From Bacteroidales bacterium (lineage in GTDB: Bacteria > Bacteroidota > Bacteroidia > Bacteroidales > UBA932), in the NCBI GenBank assembly GCA_016286145.1, contig JAEESD010000002.1:1-57276 (forward strand): a stretch of 57,276 bases of DNA, given 5' to 3'. The notes beneath the pieces are model-generated. The model was not told the DNA's origin. It made no database searches and saw only the letters and a list, made by a program, of their open reading frames with translations. The translations under genes were made by a program, and so were the position numbers. The stretch's first letter is position 1, and the number at the start of each line of letters is the position of its first letter. Positions 17,463 to 26,790 of this stretch are shown here, piece after piece.

Positions 17463-18690
17463 GGACCTCGAAATAATGTGTCCTGCGGGCAATTTCGAAT
17501 GTCTGCAGGCGGCGATTCAGGGAGGTGCTGATTCCGTGTATTTCGGAGTCGGCAACCTCAATATGAGAAGCCGTTCGGCGAATAATTTTGCGGCGGAGGA
17601 TCTGAGCGAGGTTGTCCGCATTTGTCGCGGAGCCGGGGTGAAAACATATCTGACGCTGAATATTTGTCTCTATCCGGAAGATCTGGACGAAATGCGCCGC
17701 ACTCTGGACCTGGCTAAGGAAGCTGGTGTGACTGCGATCATCGCTTCGGACATTGCGGCGATACAGTATTGTCGTGCGAAAGATATGGAGGTTCATATCT
17801 CAACTCAATTGTCTATCTCCAATGTCGAAGCGCTGAAGTTCTATGCTCAGTTTGCAGACGTAGTAGTTCTGGCGCGCGAACTGAATCTCGGCCAGGTGCG
17901 CGAGATTTGCGATGCGATTCAGGCCGAGCAGATCAAGGGCCCCTCGGGGGAGCTCGTCAGGGTGGAGATGTTTGCCCACGGCGCTCTCTGCATGGCCATC
18001 AGCGGGAAGTGCTACCTGAGCCTCCACACCTACGGCGCCTCCGCGAACCGCGGCGCGTGTCTGCAGGTCTGCCGCCGGGGCTATGAGGTTACCGATCTCG
18101 AAACCGGCAGTCAGCTGAATATTGACAACAAATACATAATGTCTCCGAAGGACCTCTGCACCATCGAGTTTATGGACAAGATGGTAGAGGCTGGGGTGAA
18201 GGTCTTCAAAATAGAGGGGCGGGCGCGCAGCGCGGAGTACGTGCGCCGCTGTGCGGAGTGTTACCGCCAGGCCGCGGATGCCGTCTGCGGCGGGTCGTTC
18301 ACGCCCGAACTCGCCTCCGCGCTCAAGGCCCGCCTCGCCGAGGTATTCAACCGCGGATTCTGGGACGGATACTATCAGGGAGCCTTCCTCGGGGAGTGGA
18401 GCGATGTCTATGGCAGCCATGCTACCCGTCGCAAGGTCTATCTCGGCAAGGTCACCAACTGGTTCGACCGGATAGGCGTCGCGGAGATTACGGTCGAGAC
18501 GACCGACCTTAAGAGCGGCGAAACGCTGATGGTGATCGGCCGGACTACCGGAGTCGAAGAGTTTACAGCCGAGGACATCCGCCTGGAATTTGAGCCGGTG
18601 GCCGTGGTCCCGAAGGGGAACCGCTGCTCGGTGGCCGTGCCCCATAAAGTCCACCGTGGAGACAAAGTCTACAAATGGGAAGAAGTATGA
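17452..18690 (+). CDS. U32 family peptidase / RlhA-like protein
   Basis: A 412-residue protein with the U32 N-terminal pattern (EIMCPAGNFECLQAAIQGGADSVYFG), a TIM-barrel-like core and the family signature with conserved cysteines (about residues 165-205: GALCMAISGKCYLS...GACLQVCR). Related proteins (YegQ/RlhA, TrhP, UbiU) act in RNA hydroxylation or quinone synthesis and the peptidase label is historical, so the substrate is uncertain. The start is GTG 17452, inside the end of the previous gene; the next ATG would remove the first conserved strand. The stop overlaps the S41 protease start (ATGA). Confidence 0.9.
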   Translation: MQSKDLEIMCPAGNFECLQAAIQGGADSVYFGVGNLNMRSRSANNFAAEDLSEVVRICRGAGVKTYLTLNICLYPEDLDEMRRTLDLAKEAGVTAIIASDIAAIQYCRAKDMEVHISTQLSISNVEALKFYAQFADVVVLARELNLGQVREICDAIQAEQIKGPSGELVRVEMFAHGALCMAISGKCYLSLHTYGASANRGACLQVCRRGYEVTDLETGSQLNIDNKYIMSPKDLCTIEFMDKMVEAGVKVFKIEGRARSAEYVRRCAECYRQAADAVCGGSFTPELASALKARLAEVFNRGFWDGYYQGAFLGEWSDVYGSHATRRKVYLGKVTNWFDRIGVAEITVETTDLKSGETLMVIGRTTGVEEFTAEDIRLEFEPVAVVPKGNRCSVAVPHKVHRGDKVYKWEEV

Positions 18691-20183
18691 AACGTATCAT
18701 AATCATAATCGCGCTGGCGGCCCTTTCGCTTACGGCCGGCGCTGAATCGAAGAATTTCAAGCTCGGGAAGTGGGTGGAGATCCATAACGCCATCCTCAAG
18801 GAACTCGGGCGCTCGTACGTAGACACCCTCCCCATCGATAAGATGGAGCGAGCGGCAATCGATGCGATGCTCGCTGAGCTCGACCCGTATACCGTTTTCG
18901 TCCCGGCCGAGGACCAGGAAGACTTCCAGCTCCAGATCGGCAAGGTCTACGGCGGAGTCGGCGCCATCATCTATAAGCCCACGCCCGAAAGCAACGTCGT
19001 CATCAACGAGCCGTATGCCGGTTCACCCGCCGTCAAGGCCGGTCTCCATGCCGGCGACGAAATCCTCGAAATCGACGGCGCGACTGTCCATGGCCTCGAC
19101 AGCAAATCCTGCTCGGATAAGATGCGCGGCGCCCCCGGCACGGACGTTAATTTCCTCGTGAAAAAGGTCTGGACCGGCGATACCGTGAGCGTGGTCGTTA
19201 CCCGCGAGAAGATCCACCTTCCGGACGTCGAATACTCGGGAATGTTGGATGCGACTACCGGCTACATAGCCCAGAGCGGCTTTACCGAGGGCGTGTCGGA
19301 CGAGATTCGCTCTTGTGTCACTGCGCTGAAAAAGCAGGGAATGAAGCGGCTGGTCCTCGATCTTCGCGGCAACGGCGGCGGCCTGATGCAGGAGGCGATA
19401 AGGATCGTTTCGATCTTCGTGCCGCGCGGGTCGGTGGTCGTGACCTCGAAGGGCCGTGACCCGAAGGATGTAGAAGTTTACAGAACCTACGAGGCCCCGC
19501 TGGACACTAAGCTCCCGCTCATCGTCCTCGTCGACTCGGGTACCGCCTCGTCGTCCGAGATCGTGAGCGGAGCGCTGCAGGACCTCGACAGGGCTACCAT
19601 TATGGGCCGAAGGACCTTCGGCAAGGGCCTGATCCAGAGTCTCAAACCTCTCCCTTACGGCGGCCAGCTCAAGGTCACGGTCGGCAAGTACTATACCCCC
19701 TCCGGCCGCTGCGTCCAAGCGATCGATTACTCGCATCGCAACCCGGACGGCAGTGTAAGCCAGATTCCCGATTCGCTGACCCACGAATTCAGGACCAAGG
19801 CCGGCCGTATCGTTCGCGACGGCGGCGGAATTACCCCTGACGTGGAGCTCGAGGCTCCCGAGTATGGAGACATAGTGTATTCGCTCGTGATGAGAGGTAT
19901 TGTAGAGCAGTATGCGCTTTATTATCTGAGAAATCATCAGAGCATCGCTCCTGCCGAGTCGTTTGCTCTCAGCGAGGCCGATTACGAGGGATTCGTAGCA
20001 TATGCGAGAGAGCTTCTTCCGGCGAAGGAAAAGCCTTTGATGGAATCTCTCGAGAGGCTTCAGATAATTCCGTTTATCGAGGAGGAAATAGTTGTAAGGT
20101 ATTACTATCAGGCGGCAGGTGTCAAACTGCGTCTGCGTTACGATAATGCTCTGAAAACTGCTCTGGTAAGTCCGACAATATGA
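18687..20183 (+). CDS. S41 family C-terminal processing protease with PDZ domain
   Basis: A 498-residue exported protease: signal peptide (MKRIIIIIALAALSLTAGA), N-terminal helical part, PDZ domain (about 80-165, GVGAIIYK...), and S41 catalytic domain. The catalytic serine is in DSGTASSSE (residues 283-291) and the lysine in TFGKG (Lys313). Such proteases trim C-termini of periplasmic proteins. The C-terminal 100 residues (Tyr- and Glu-rich helices) are typical for the Bacteroidota subgroup. The start is set at ATG 18687, which overlaps the preceding stop; an ATG 12 nt upstream would spoil the signal peptide start. It overlaps rdgB by 4 nt. Confidence 0.93.
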   Translation: MKRIIIIIALAALSLTAGAESKNFKLGKWVEIHNAILKELGRSYVDTLPIDKMERAAIDAMLAELDPYTVFVPAEDQEDFQLQIGKVYGGVGAIIYKPTPESNVVINEPYAGSPAVKAGLHAGDEILEIDGATVHGLDSKSCSDKMRGAPGTDVNFLVKKVWTGDTVSVVVTREKIHLPDVEYSGMLDATTGYIAQSGFTEGVSDEIRSCVTALKKQGMKRLVLDLRGNGGGLMQEAIRIVSIFVPRGSVVVTSKGRDPKDVEVYRTYEAPLDTKLPLIVLVDSGTASSSEIVSGALQDLDRATIMGRRTFGKGLIQSLKPLPYGGQLKVTVGKYYTPSGRCVQAIDYSHRNPDGSVSQIPDSLTHEFRTKAGRIVRDGGGITPDVELEAPEYGDIVYSLVMRGIVEQYALYYLRNHQSIAPAESFALSEADYEGFVAYARELLPAKEKPLMESLERLQIIPFIEEEIVVRYYYQAAGVKLRLRYDNALKTALVSPTI

Positions 20184-20788
20184 GATTAGTTTTTGCAACA
20201 GGCAACAAAGGGAAGCTTCGCGAGGCTTCCGAAATACTTGGCGACGAGTTTGAACTTCTGAGCTCGGCTCAGGCCGGCGTTACTGAAGATGTCGAAGAGA
20301 CAGGTCTGACATTAAAAGACAACAGCATCATCAAGGCGGAGTACATTTTCTCGAAGACCGGGCTTGACTGCTTCGCAGACGACACCGGTCTGGAAGTTGA
20401 CGCGCTCGGCGGCGCGCCGGGCGTTTTTACCGCCCGCTATGCCGGCGAGGGCTGCAACTTCGATGACAACATCCGCAAGCTCCTTGCTGAACTCGCTGCT
20501 CTCGACGCCGCTTCGGCTGGGACGCCAGTTCCCCGAACCGCGCGATTCCGCAGTGTCGTTACCCTCATTATCGGCGGGGAGAAACATTTCTTCGAAGGAG
20601 TGATGGAAGGAAAGATTGCGCTGGAGAAGGCCGGATGCGGCGGCTTCGGCTACGACCCGGTGTTCATCGCCGATGAGTATCCCGACCAGACTGTCGCAGA
20701 ACTCCCCGAGGAGACCAAGAACGCCATCTCCCACCGCGGCCGTGCCCTCCGCGCCATGGCCGCCTGGCTCCGCACCTCAGCAAAGTAG
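20180..20788 (+). CDS. rdgB: XTP/dITP diphosphatase (HAM1/RdgB)
   Basis: A 202-residue house-cleaning pyrophosphatase that removes non-canonical purine triphosphates (dITP, XTP). It has the N-terminal substrate motif FATGNKGK, the catalytic region FADDTGLEVDALGGAPGV, and the base-recognition motif GFGYDPVF with a C-terminal SHRGRAL. Length is standard. It is the last gene of the overlapping run starting at 16506 and is followed by hairpin terminators facing recO. Confidence 0.96.
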   Translation: MRLVFATGNKGKLREASEILGDEFELLSSAQAGVTEDVEETGLTLKDNSIIKAEYIFSKTGLDCFADDTGLEVDALGGAPGVFTARYAGEGCNFDDNIRKLLAELAALDAASAGTPVPRTARFRSVVTLIIGGEKHFFEGVMEGKIALEKAGCGGFGYDPVFIADEYPDQTVAELPEETKNAISHRGRALRAMAAWLRTSAK

Positions 20789-20789
20789 C

Positions 20790-20821
20790 GCCACGGGGTA
20801 CCCCCTACAGAGTGGCTTTTT
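20790..20821 (+). terminator. Hairpin and T-run after rdgB
   Basis: Arms gccac (20790-20794) and gtggc (20812-20816) enclose a small GC-rich palindrome and are followed directly by TTTTT. It begins 2 nt after the rdgB stop. Confidence 0.6.
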
Positions 20822-20834
20822 GGGAAGGGGGTTA

Positions 20835-20854
20835 GGGGGAAGGACGCTTCCCCC
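20835..20854. terminator. Perfect 8-bp GC-rich hairpin between convergent rdgB and recO
   Basis: Arms gggggaag and cttccccc flank a 4-nt loop, 3 nt past the recO stop on the - strand. No clear T-run follows it on the recO side, so its role as a terminator is less certain than that of the neighbouring hairpin. Confidence 0.45.
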
Positions 20855-20857
20855 GTA

Positions 20858-21505
20858 TTAAAAGAGTTCGCGGAGGACGGGGAGGGAGCGTATGTTCAGG
20901 CGGGAGTCCAGATGGAAGGAGAGATATTCCAGGAGGATTTCGGCGATTTCGCTGCGGCGAGCTCCGGAAAGGGGGAGCAGCAGGGCCTGGTCGTAGGGGA
21001 GGGCCAGAAGGGAACTGATGTCTTCCAGGCGCTCGCCGGCGAAGGGCATCAGGTCTTCAGTTCTGGGGCTGAAGCCTAGGACTGAGCTGAGTTCGAGCAG
21101 GAACAGAAGGTGGAAGTTCGCGTAGTCTGCGCCCAGCCCATCGAGGGTGAGGATGCTGCTGCGGGCCCAGGCGTAGAGTTCCTCGGAGTATTCGCCATCG
21201 CGAAGGACGCGATACAGGACTTCGCTTATAAATAGGCAGACTGAATTCTTGGGGATGGAGCCTCGGATGCCGTTCAGGGGGTATTCCGCGCGAAGACCGG
21301 ATACGCGCCAAAGATCTGAAAGGTGATTGTCGCTGACTTCGCCGCTCAAAATATTCAGGGGCAGGAAGAGAGCCATCGAGGAGGATTTCGAGACGCTTAC
21401 TATGAAGCTGCGGCGGCCATACTCCGAGCTGAGAGTATGGAGTACCAGCGATTTTTCGCCCACTTTGGTGGTCCCGAGAATGATGAACTCGATAGCCTGC
21501 TTCAT
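20858..21505 (-). CDS. recO: DNA repair protein RecO
   Basis: A 215-residue protein. The N-terminal OB fold has the RecO pattern (FIILGTTKVGEKSLVLHTLSSEYGRRSFIV), followed by a helical C-terminal domain (VLYRVLRDGEYSEELYAW...). The zinc cysteines found in some RecO proteins are absent, as is common in Bacteroidota. RecO loads RecA on SSB-coated DNA with RecR. ATG 21505 is preferred over a TTG at 21520 that would lie in the upstream gene. It follows the EamA gene by one base, so the two form a small operon. Confidence 0.85.
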   Translation of the reverse strand: MKQAIEFIILGTTKVGEKSLVLHTLSSEYGRRSFIVSVSKSSSMALFLPLNILSGEVSDNHLSDLWRVSGLRAEYPLNGIRGSIPKNSVCLFISEVLYRVLRDGEYSEELYAWARSSILTLDGLGADYANFHLLFLLELSSVLGFSPRTEDLMPFAGERLEDISSLLALPYDQALLLPLSGARRSEIAEILLEYLSFHLDSRLNIRSLPVLRELF

Positions 21506-21506
21506 A

Positions 21507-22358
21507 TTACTGGTTTCCAAGCATCAGGCAGACCATACCCGCCAGCAGAATGAGAAGCGCCAGGGACTTGCCGCGAAGATTTTTCTCCTTGAAGATAAGG
21601 GCACCGAAAACGAAGGTGATGATTACGGAGCAACGGCGGACGATAGAGATGACAGACAGCAGGGCGCCTTCGCTTCCGAGGGCGAAGAAATAGGCCATAT
21701 CGGCGCCGGTGATAATGACCGCAGTCAGAAGCAGCATCCAGTCCCAACGCAAAGGCGCATTGTCGCTGGAGATTCCGCGGGCTATGAGGAGGTAGACACC
21801 TACAATAACAGTAATGTAAAGATTGGTCCAGCTCTGGACGAACAGGGGCTCCATCGAAGCCATTATGTGTTTGTCGTAGAGCGCGCTCGCGACGCCGGCC
21901 GCGATTGAGACGGCGATAGCGACGTAGCCGGAGCGGCTGCCGGACCCGGAGGCCTCCTTTCGCCCGGACAGGCTCATAATCGCGACCGAGGCCAGGGCGA
22001 GCGCGACTCCCGCGTACTGAAGGGCATTCAGTCTTTCGCCGAAGATCAGAAGCGACAGAAGGACCACGAAAAACGGACGTGTAGCCTTAAGCGGAGAGAC
22101 GGTCGTAATCGGAAGGAGTTTTAGGGCGAACATACCGCTGATCCACGAAGCGCTGACAAGGACAGCCTTAGCCATCAACATCAGATGATGCATCCACGGA
22201 CCGCTGTAGAGAACCAAACAAGGGGAGAGCAGAAGAGTACTGATGGCGGTTGCGGCGAACAGAACTTCGATAGGACCGTTCTTCGCGAGAGCCTTTTTCT
22301 TAGTTATGTCGTAGAACCCAAGAAGAAAGGCGGAAAGGAGCGCTAGCCAAAGCCACAT
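21507..22358 (-). CDS. EamA/DMT family inner-membrane transporter
   Basis: A 283-residue protein with about 10 transmembrane segments arranged as two EamA repeats (first about 1-130, second about 145-283; each ends in a pattern such as LIFGERLNALQYAGVALALASV and ALIFKEKNLRGKSLALLILLAG). Members carry small metabolites or amino acids in either direction; the substrate is not predictable. It is the upstream gene of recO and diverges from the CotH gene across a 68-bp spacer. Confidence 0.88.
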   Translation of the reverse strand: MWLWLALLSAFLLGFYDITKKKALAKNGPIEVLFAATAISTLLLSPCLVLYSGPWMHHLMLMAKAVLVSASWISGMFALKLLPITTVSPLKATRPFFVVLLSLLIFGERLNALQYAGVALALASVAIMSLSGRKEASGSGSRSGYVAIAVSIAAGVASALYDKHIMASMEPLFVQSWTNLYITVIVGVYLLIARGISSDNAPLRWDWMLLLTAVIITGADMAYFFALGSEGALLSVISIVRRCSVIITFVFGALIFKEKNLRGKSLALLILLAGMVCLMLGNQ

Positions 22359-22377
22359 ACCTGCTTAGAATTTTATC

Positions 22378-22385
22378 CAAAGTAA
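22378..22385 (-). promoter_or_regulatory. -7-like box of the eamA-recO operon
   Basis: Read on the - strand this is TTACTTTG, one mismatch from TAnnTTTG, about 20 nt upstream of the EamA start. It lies back to back with a + strand box at 22399-22406. Confidence 0.4.
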
Positions 22386-22398
22386 GCCAAAAAATCAC

Positions 22399-22406
22399 TA
22401 TCTTGC
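22399..22406 (+). promoter_or_regulatory. -7-like box of the CotH gene (TATCTTGC)
   Basis: TATCTTGC retains the TA and TT of the consensus but has GC in place of TG at the end. It lies 20 nt before ATG 22427. Confidence 0.4.
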
Positions 22407-22426
22407 AACTCCATATACACTTGGAA

Positions 22427-24076
22427 ATGAAAAGATTTTTATACATAGTGGCCGCTGCAGCGCTTCTGCTCGTATCCTGTCAGGCGAAGGAGCAGTTGAT
22501 TGAACAGATCAAGCCTCAGCCCTCCGGTTTCGCCGACTTCCTCGCCGCTTATAAGACCGGACATTCTTATTATGAGAAAACTGTAACTTCTTCGGAATTG
22601 CGCCTGACACTGGACGATGAGCGCAAGATCAATGTGAATGTTTCAGAATTGATATTCGAGGATTGTACGAACTCATCTCCGAAGGTGGTGGCTTTCGATC
22701 GCGAAGACAAATACCTGGTCGGCGGAGAACCTATAGGAATTACCCGCAACGTTGCCCTGAAAGACGAGGATGCGTATCCTTTCTACATCTATCTCAGTAA
22801 AGACGGAGTCCACGCCCGCCTGAGCAACGGCAATCATATCATCCTACCTTATAAGGAAAAGACCATAGAACCGGAACCCCCGGGACCGGAACCCCCGGGA
22901 CCGGAGCCTACTTTCAAGGAACTTCCGAAGGTCTACCTTAGAACGGACGACGGAAAGACCATTACCAGCAAGGTAGACTACAAGCCCGGAACTATCGAGA
23001 TCAAGGATCCTGACCATAAATTCTGGGACACGGAATACTTCTCCGGAAAGATGCAGATCAGGGGCAGGGGAAACAGTACCTGGGACCCCTGGGGAAAGCC
23101 CAAGCTGCCTTTTATGATCAAACTCGAGGAGAAGGCAAATCTCTTCAATCTGTCTAACGACAAATCCTGGAACCTCCTGGCAAACTGGGTGGACAAGTCC
23201 CTGCTGAGAAACAGGGTTTGCTTCGAACTCTCGAAGATAGTAGGTATGTCGTGGACCCCGAGGTCGGTTCCTGTTGAGGTATATCTGAACGGAACATACT
23301 TCGGAGTGTACGATTTCATCGAGCATAAGAAGGTCTCGAAGGAAAGGGTAAACATCAATGTAGACGCCGGAGATATGTACTTCGAGATTGAATCCAACCT
23401 CGATGAGCCCGTCTGCTGGACTACAGCCCACGGACACCCAATAATGTTCAAGGATCCGGAGCTTCCTACAGACGCCCAGCAGAAAGAGGCGAAGCAGTTC
23501 TTCAAGGATTTTGAAGACGCTCTCTGGGCAGGAGAGTATCAGGACGTCTACCAGCAGTATATAGACGTAGATTCATTCATCAATTACTTCATAGTCGAGG
23601 AGTTCTCCAAGGACGTCGACGGAAACCTCAGAAAGAGCACCTTCCTTACCCTTCCTAAGGGCGGAAAGCTCGAGATGTATCATCTCTGGGATTTCGACAT
23701 TTCTTTCGGAAACTGCGATTACTATGGAGACGGAAAGCAGCCATGGGAAGGCTGGTGGGTAAAGAACCAGAATATGAACGGCCGCAACCACGGCTGGTAC
23801 TACCGTCTCTTTATGGATCCCGAGTTCAACAAGATGGTGAAGAAACGCTGGAACGAGGTCTATCCTGAGTTCCAGAAGTTCTACAACAAGATTGATGAGA
23901 TGGTCGAGGAGATGGGAGACGCTCCAGCTCGCAACCACCAGAAATGGAACAGGCTCAATACCTACGACTGGCCTCAGTACAAGGTTACCGGCTCATATCA
24001 GGGCGAGGTAGACTGGCTTAAGGAGAACTACCGCAAGCGCCTCGAGTGGATGAACACCAATATCAATAAGCTCTAA
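22427..24076 (+). CDS. CotH kinase-family lipoprotein
   Basis: A 549-residue predicted lipoprotein (lipobox LVSC, Cys18). An N-terminal beta-rich region (about 20-145) is joined by a Pro-rich linker with three EPPGP-like repeats to a CotH domain. The CotH hallmarks are GRGNSTW, the Lys/Asn-containing [35 protein letters not shown] and the metal-binding [11 protein letters not shown]. CotH of Bacillus is an atypical protein kinase that phosphorylates spore-coat proteins; envelope-located relatives in Bacteroidota have unknown substrates, often proposed to be surface polymers or proteins. ATG 22427 is used because it starts a normal signal peptide. The stop overlaps uvrA by one base. Confidence 0.88.
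   Translation: MKRFLYIVAAAALLLVSCQAKEQLIEQIKPQPSGFADFLAAYKTGHSYYEKTVTSSELRLTLDDERKINVNVSELIFEDCTNSSPKVVAFDREDKYLVGGEPIGITRNVALKDEDAYPFYIYLSKDGVHARLSNGNHIILPYKEKTIEPEPPGPEPPGPEPTFKELPKVYLRTDDGKTITSKVDYKPGTIEIKDPDHKFWDTEYFSGKMQIRGRGNSTWDPWGKPKLPFMIKLEEKANLFNLSNDKSWNLLANWVDKSLLRNRVCFELSKIVGMSWTPRSVPVEVYLNGTYFGVYDFIEHKKVSKERVNINVDAGDMYFEIESNLDEPVCWTTAHGHPIMFKDPELPTDAQQKEAKQFFKDFEDALWAGEYQDVYQQYIDVDSFINYFIVEEFSKDVDGNLRKSTFLTLPKGGKLEMYHLWDFDISFGNCDYYGDGKQPWEGWWVKNQNMNGRNHGWYYRLFMDPEFNKMVKKRWNEVYPEFQKFYNKIDEMVEEMGDAPARNHQKWNRLNTYDWPQYKVTGSYQGEVDWLKENYRKRLEWMNTNINKL
22871..22908 (+). repeat. Tandem 15-bp repeat encoding a Pro-rich linker
   Basis: Two identical 15-bp units (22871-22885 and 22886-22900) plus a partial third encode EPPGP repeats between the N-terminal and CotH domains. 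Copy number could vary by slippage without changing the frame. Confidence 0.8.
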
Positions 24077-26790
24077 TGGCTGACAGGCCGGATTTCATAC
24101 GAATCAAAGGGGCTCGTGCAAACAACCTCAAGGATATCGACGTGGATATACCGCGCCGTAAGCTGGTTGTTATCACCGGCCTCAGCGGCTCCGGCAAGTC
24201 TTCGCTCGCCTTCGACACCATCTACGCCGAGGGCCAGAGGCGCTACCTGAACACCCTCTCTCCCTACGCCAAACATTTCATTGGTATACTCGAAAAACCG
24301 GCGGTCGAGAGCATCGAGGGCCTCAGTCCCATTATCGCCATAGGCCAAAAAACTACCGGCACCAACCCCCGCTCCACGGTCGGCACCATCACCGAAATCT
24401 ACGATTTCCTGCGCCTCCTCTATGCGCGGGCCAGCACCGCATATTCGCCGGTTACCGGCGAGGAGATGGTCAGCTATACTGACTCCCAGATAGTCGATCT
24501 GATATTGAAAGAGTACGAGGGTAGGAAGTGCATACTTCTATCTCCCCTAGTCCGCGGCCGTAAAGGCCACTACCGCGACCTTTTCGAGAACCTGCGCCGC
24601 AAAGGCTTCCAGCAGGTTCGCATAGACGGCGAAATCCAGGAACTCAACGACGTAGATGAGCTGGACCGTTACAAGAATCACTTCGTAGAGCTGGTGGTAG
24701 ATAAGCTCAAGCCGGGCGAGGGCGACCTGCAGCGGGTCCGCGCTTCGGTCCAGACCGCGCTGAGTATGGGCAAGGGCTCGGTCGCCGTGCTCGACTACGA
24801 AACGGGCGAGCTCAGGCATTTCTCCCGCCATCTGGTGGATCCGAAGAGCGGAATCTCGCTCCAGGAACCGGCGCCCCATACCTTCTCGTTCAACTCGCCC
24901 GAGGGCTGCTGCCCCCATTGCAAGGGCCTTGGGGTAGTGGTAGACGTGAACATGGACACGATAATCCCCGATAAGACGGTCAGCGTTGCCGAAGGGGCGA
25001 TCGTGCCGCTCGGCAAGGTCCGGGAAAACCGCAAGTTCGACGTAGTCCGTTCGGTTGCGAGGAAGATGGGCTTCTCGCTCTACGATCCGATAGGGACTAT
25101 TCCGGACGAGGCGGTATCGACGCTGGTCTATGGGTCCGAGGAGTACTTCCGAATCGGGGAGGGCAGTCTGGCCGAAAGCGTGACGTGGCCGGGCGTGCTG
25201 GGCGATATAGACGAAAAGATCGAGTGCCCCGTCTGCCATGGGACCCGCCTTCGCGAGGAGACGAACTACTTCAAGATAGACGGCAAGACGATTGCAGAGG
25301 TCGGAGCGATGGAGATAAGCGAGCTGCAGAAATGGCTCGCGACCCTGCCCGGCAAGCTCAAGGGCAAGGCGAAGGCCGTGTCCCACGATATCCTGAAGGA
25401 GCTCAACGACCGCGTGGGCTTTCTGGTGGACGTGGGGCTGGAGTATCTGACGCTTGAGCGTGCGACCTCTTCGCTCTCGGGCGGCGAATCCCAGCGAATC
25501 AGGCTGGCGACCCAGATCGGCTCGCGCCTTGTCAATGTAATCTATATCCTCGATGAGCCGTCGATCGGGCTCCATCAGAGGGATAACCGTAAGCTGATCG
25601 CATCGCTCAAAAAGCTGCGCGACGAGGGAAATACCGTCCTGGTAGTGGAACACGACGAAGAGACTATGCGCTCGGCGGATTGGATAGTGGACGTAGGCCC
25701 GGGGGCGGGCGAAGAAGGCGGTCGGATATGTTACAGCGGCCCTGCGCGGGAGACCCATAGCGCGGTCGAGACCCCGGCGTGGCGCCGAAAAGGCAACGGG
25801 ATGACCCTCGAACTCCAGGGCGCTGTGGGCAACAACCTCAAGAACGTAGACGCCCGTTTCCCGCTCGGGACTATGATCGGTATCAGCGGCGTGTCCGGTT
25901 CGGGCAAGTCCTCGCTCGTCATCGAGACCCTGATGCCCATTCTCAAAGGCAAGCTCAACCACCTCGCCCAGAAGCCCCTGCCGTATACGAGGCTTATCGG
26001 GGCGGAACACATAGACAAGGTAATAGAGATAGACCAGGCCCCGATCGGCCACAGCCCGCGGTCGAATCCCGCGACCTTTACCGGCGTCTTCGGCGATATC
26101 CGCGCGCTCTTCGAGCAGACGCCGGACGCCAAGGTCCGCGGATTCAAGGCGGGCCGCTTCTCCTTCAACGTAGAAGGCGGAAGATGCGAAGCCTGCAAGG
26201 GCGCCGGAGTTAAGATAATAGAGATGAACTTCCTCCCGCCGGTAGCGGTAGTCTGCGACGAATGCGCCGGAAAGCGTTATAAGGAAGACACTCTGGCGGT
26301 TAACTATAAAGGAAAGAATATCAACGACATACTTGAGATGCCGGTCAGCGAGGCGTATGAATTCTTCAAGGCCAACCCTAAGATAGCGCCTAAGCTCAAG
26401 GCTTTGCTCGATGTGGGCCTCGGCTACATCCGCCTCGGCCAGTCGAGCCTCACCCTTTCGGGCGGCGAGTCCCAGCGAATGAAACTGGCGGCGGAGCTGT
26501 ACCGGAAGTCTACCGGCAATACTCTGTATATGCTCGACGAACCGACTACCGGCCTTCATTCCGAGGACATCAAAACCCTGATGGGAGTGCTCCAAAAGCT
26601 GGTTGACCAGGGCAATACGGTAATCATTATCGAACACAACCTCGACGTTCTGAGAAGTGTCGACTGGATAATCGATATGGGACCGGACGGGGGCCGCAAA
26701 GGCGGCTTCATAGTAGCCCAGGGAACTCCGGAGGATCTGGCTGAAGATCCTTCTTCGGTGACGGGCAAGTATTTAAAGGAAGTATTATGA
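24076..26790 (+). CDS. uvrA: Excinuclease ABC subunit UvrA, with a degenerate first zinc site
   Basis: A 904-residue nucleotide excision repair ATPase. The first Walker A is in [19 protein letters not shown], the second in [15 protein letters not shown]; the signatures LSGGESQR occur twice, and Walker B is [13 protein letters not shown] and [13 protein letters not shown]. The second zinc module is complete (CEACKGAG ... CDECAGKRY). The first keeps only one half: CPHC at residues 279-282 is present, but the position where relatives have CPxCG reads DPKSG (255-259). Length is slightly below the usual 930-950. It may be the secondary UvrA paralogue often found in Bacteroidota. The C-terminus overlaps the DUF6377 gene by 4 nt. 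Confidence 0.94.
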   Translation: MADRPDFIRIKGARANNLKDIDVDIPRRKLVVITGLSGSGKSSLAFDTIYAEGQRRYLNTLSPYAKHFIGILEKPAVESIEGLSPIIAIGQKTTGTNPRSTVGTITEIYDFLRLLYARASTAYSPVTGEEMVSYTDSQIVDLILKEYEGRKCILLSPLVRGRKGHYRDLFENLRRKGFQQVRIDGEIQELNDVDELDRYKNHFVELVVDKLKPGEGDLQRVRASVQTALSMGKGSVAVLDYETGELRHFSRHLVDPKSGISLQEPAPHTFSFNSPEGCCPHCKGLGVVVDVNMDTIIPDKTVSVAEGAIVPLGKVRENRKFDVVRSVARKMGFSLYDPIGTIPDEAVSTLVYGSEEYFRIGEGSLAESVTWPGVLGDIDEKIECPVCHGTRLREETNYFKIDGKTIAEVGAMEISELQKWLATLPGKLKGKAKAVSHDILKELNDRVGFLVDVGLEYLTLERATSSLSGGESQRIRLATQIGSRLVNVIYILDEPSIGLHQRDNRKLIASLKKLRDEGNTVLVVEHDEETMRSADWIVDVGPGAGEEGGRICYSGPARETHSAVETPAWRRKGNGMTLELQGAVGNNLKNVDARFPLGTMIGISGVSGSGKSSLVIETLMPILKGKLNHLAQKPLPYTRLIGAEHIDKVIEIDQAPIGHSPRSNPATFTGVFGDIRALFEQTPDAKVRGFKAGRFSFNVEGGRCEACKGAGVKIIEMNFLPPVAVVCDECAGKRYKEDTLAVNYKGKNINDILEMPVSEAYEFFKANPKIAPKLKALLDVGLGYIRLGQSSLTLSGGESQRMKLAAELYRKSTGNTLYMLDEPTTGLHSEDIKTLMGVLQKLVDQGNTVIIIEHNLDVLRSVDWIIDMGPDGGRKGGFIVAQGTPEDLAEDPSSVTGKYLKEVL

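Noticed and set aside
24547-26637. Very long antisense open frame (696 codons) opposite uvrA, and similar ones opposite the EEP nuclease, gpmI and rnr
   Set aside because: These are shadows of high-GC genes with strong codon bias; the + strand proteins have full family motifs.
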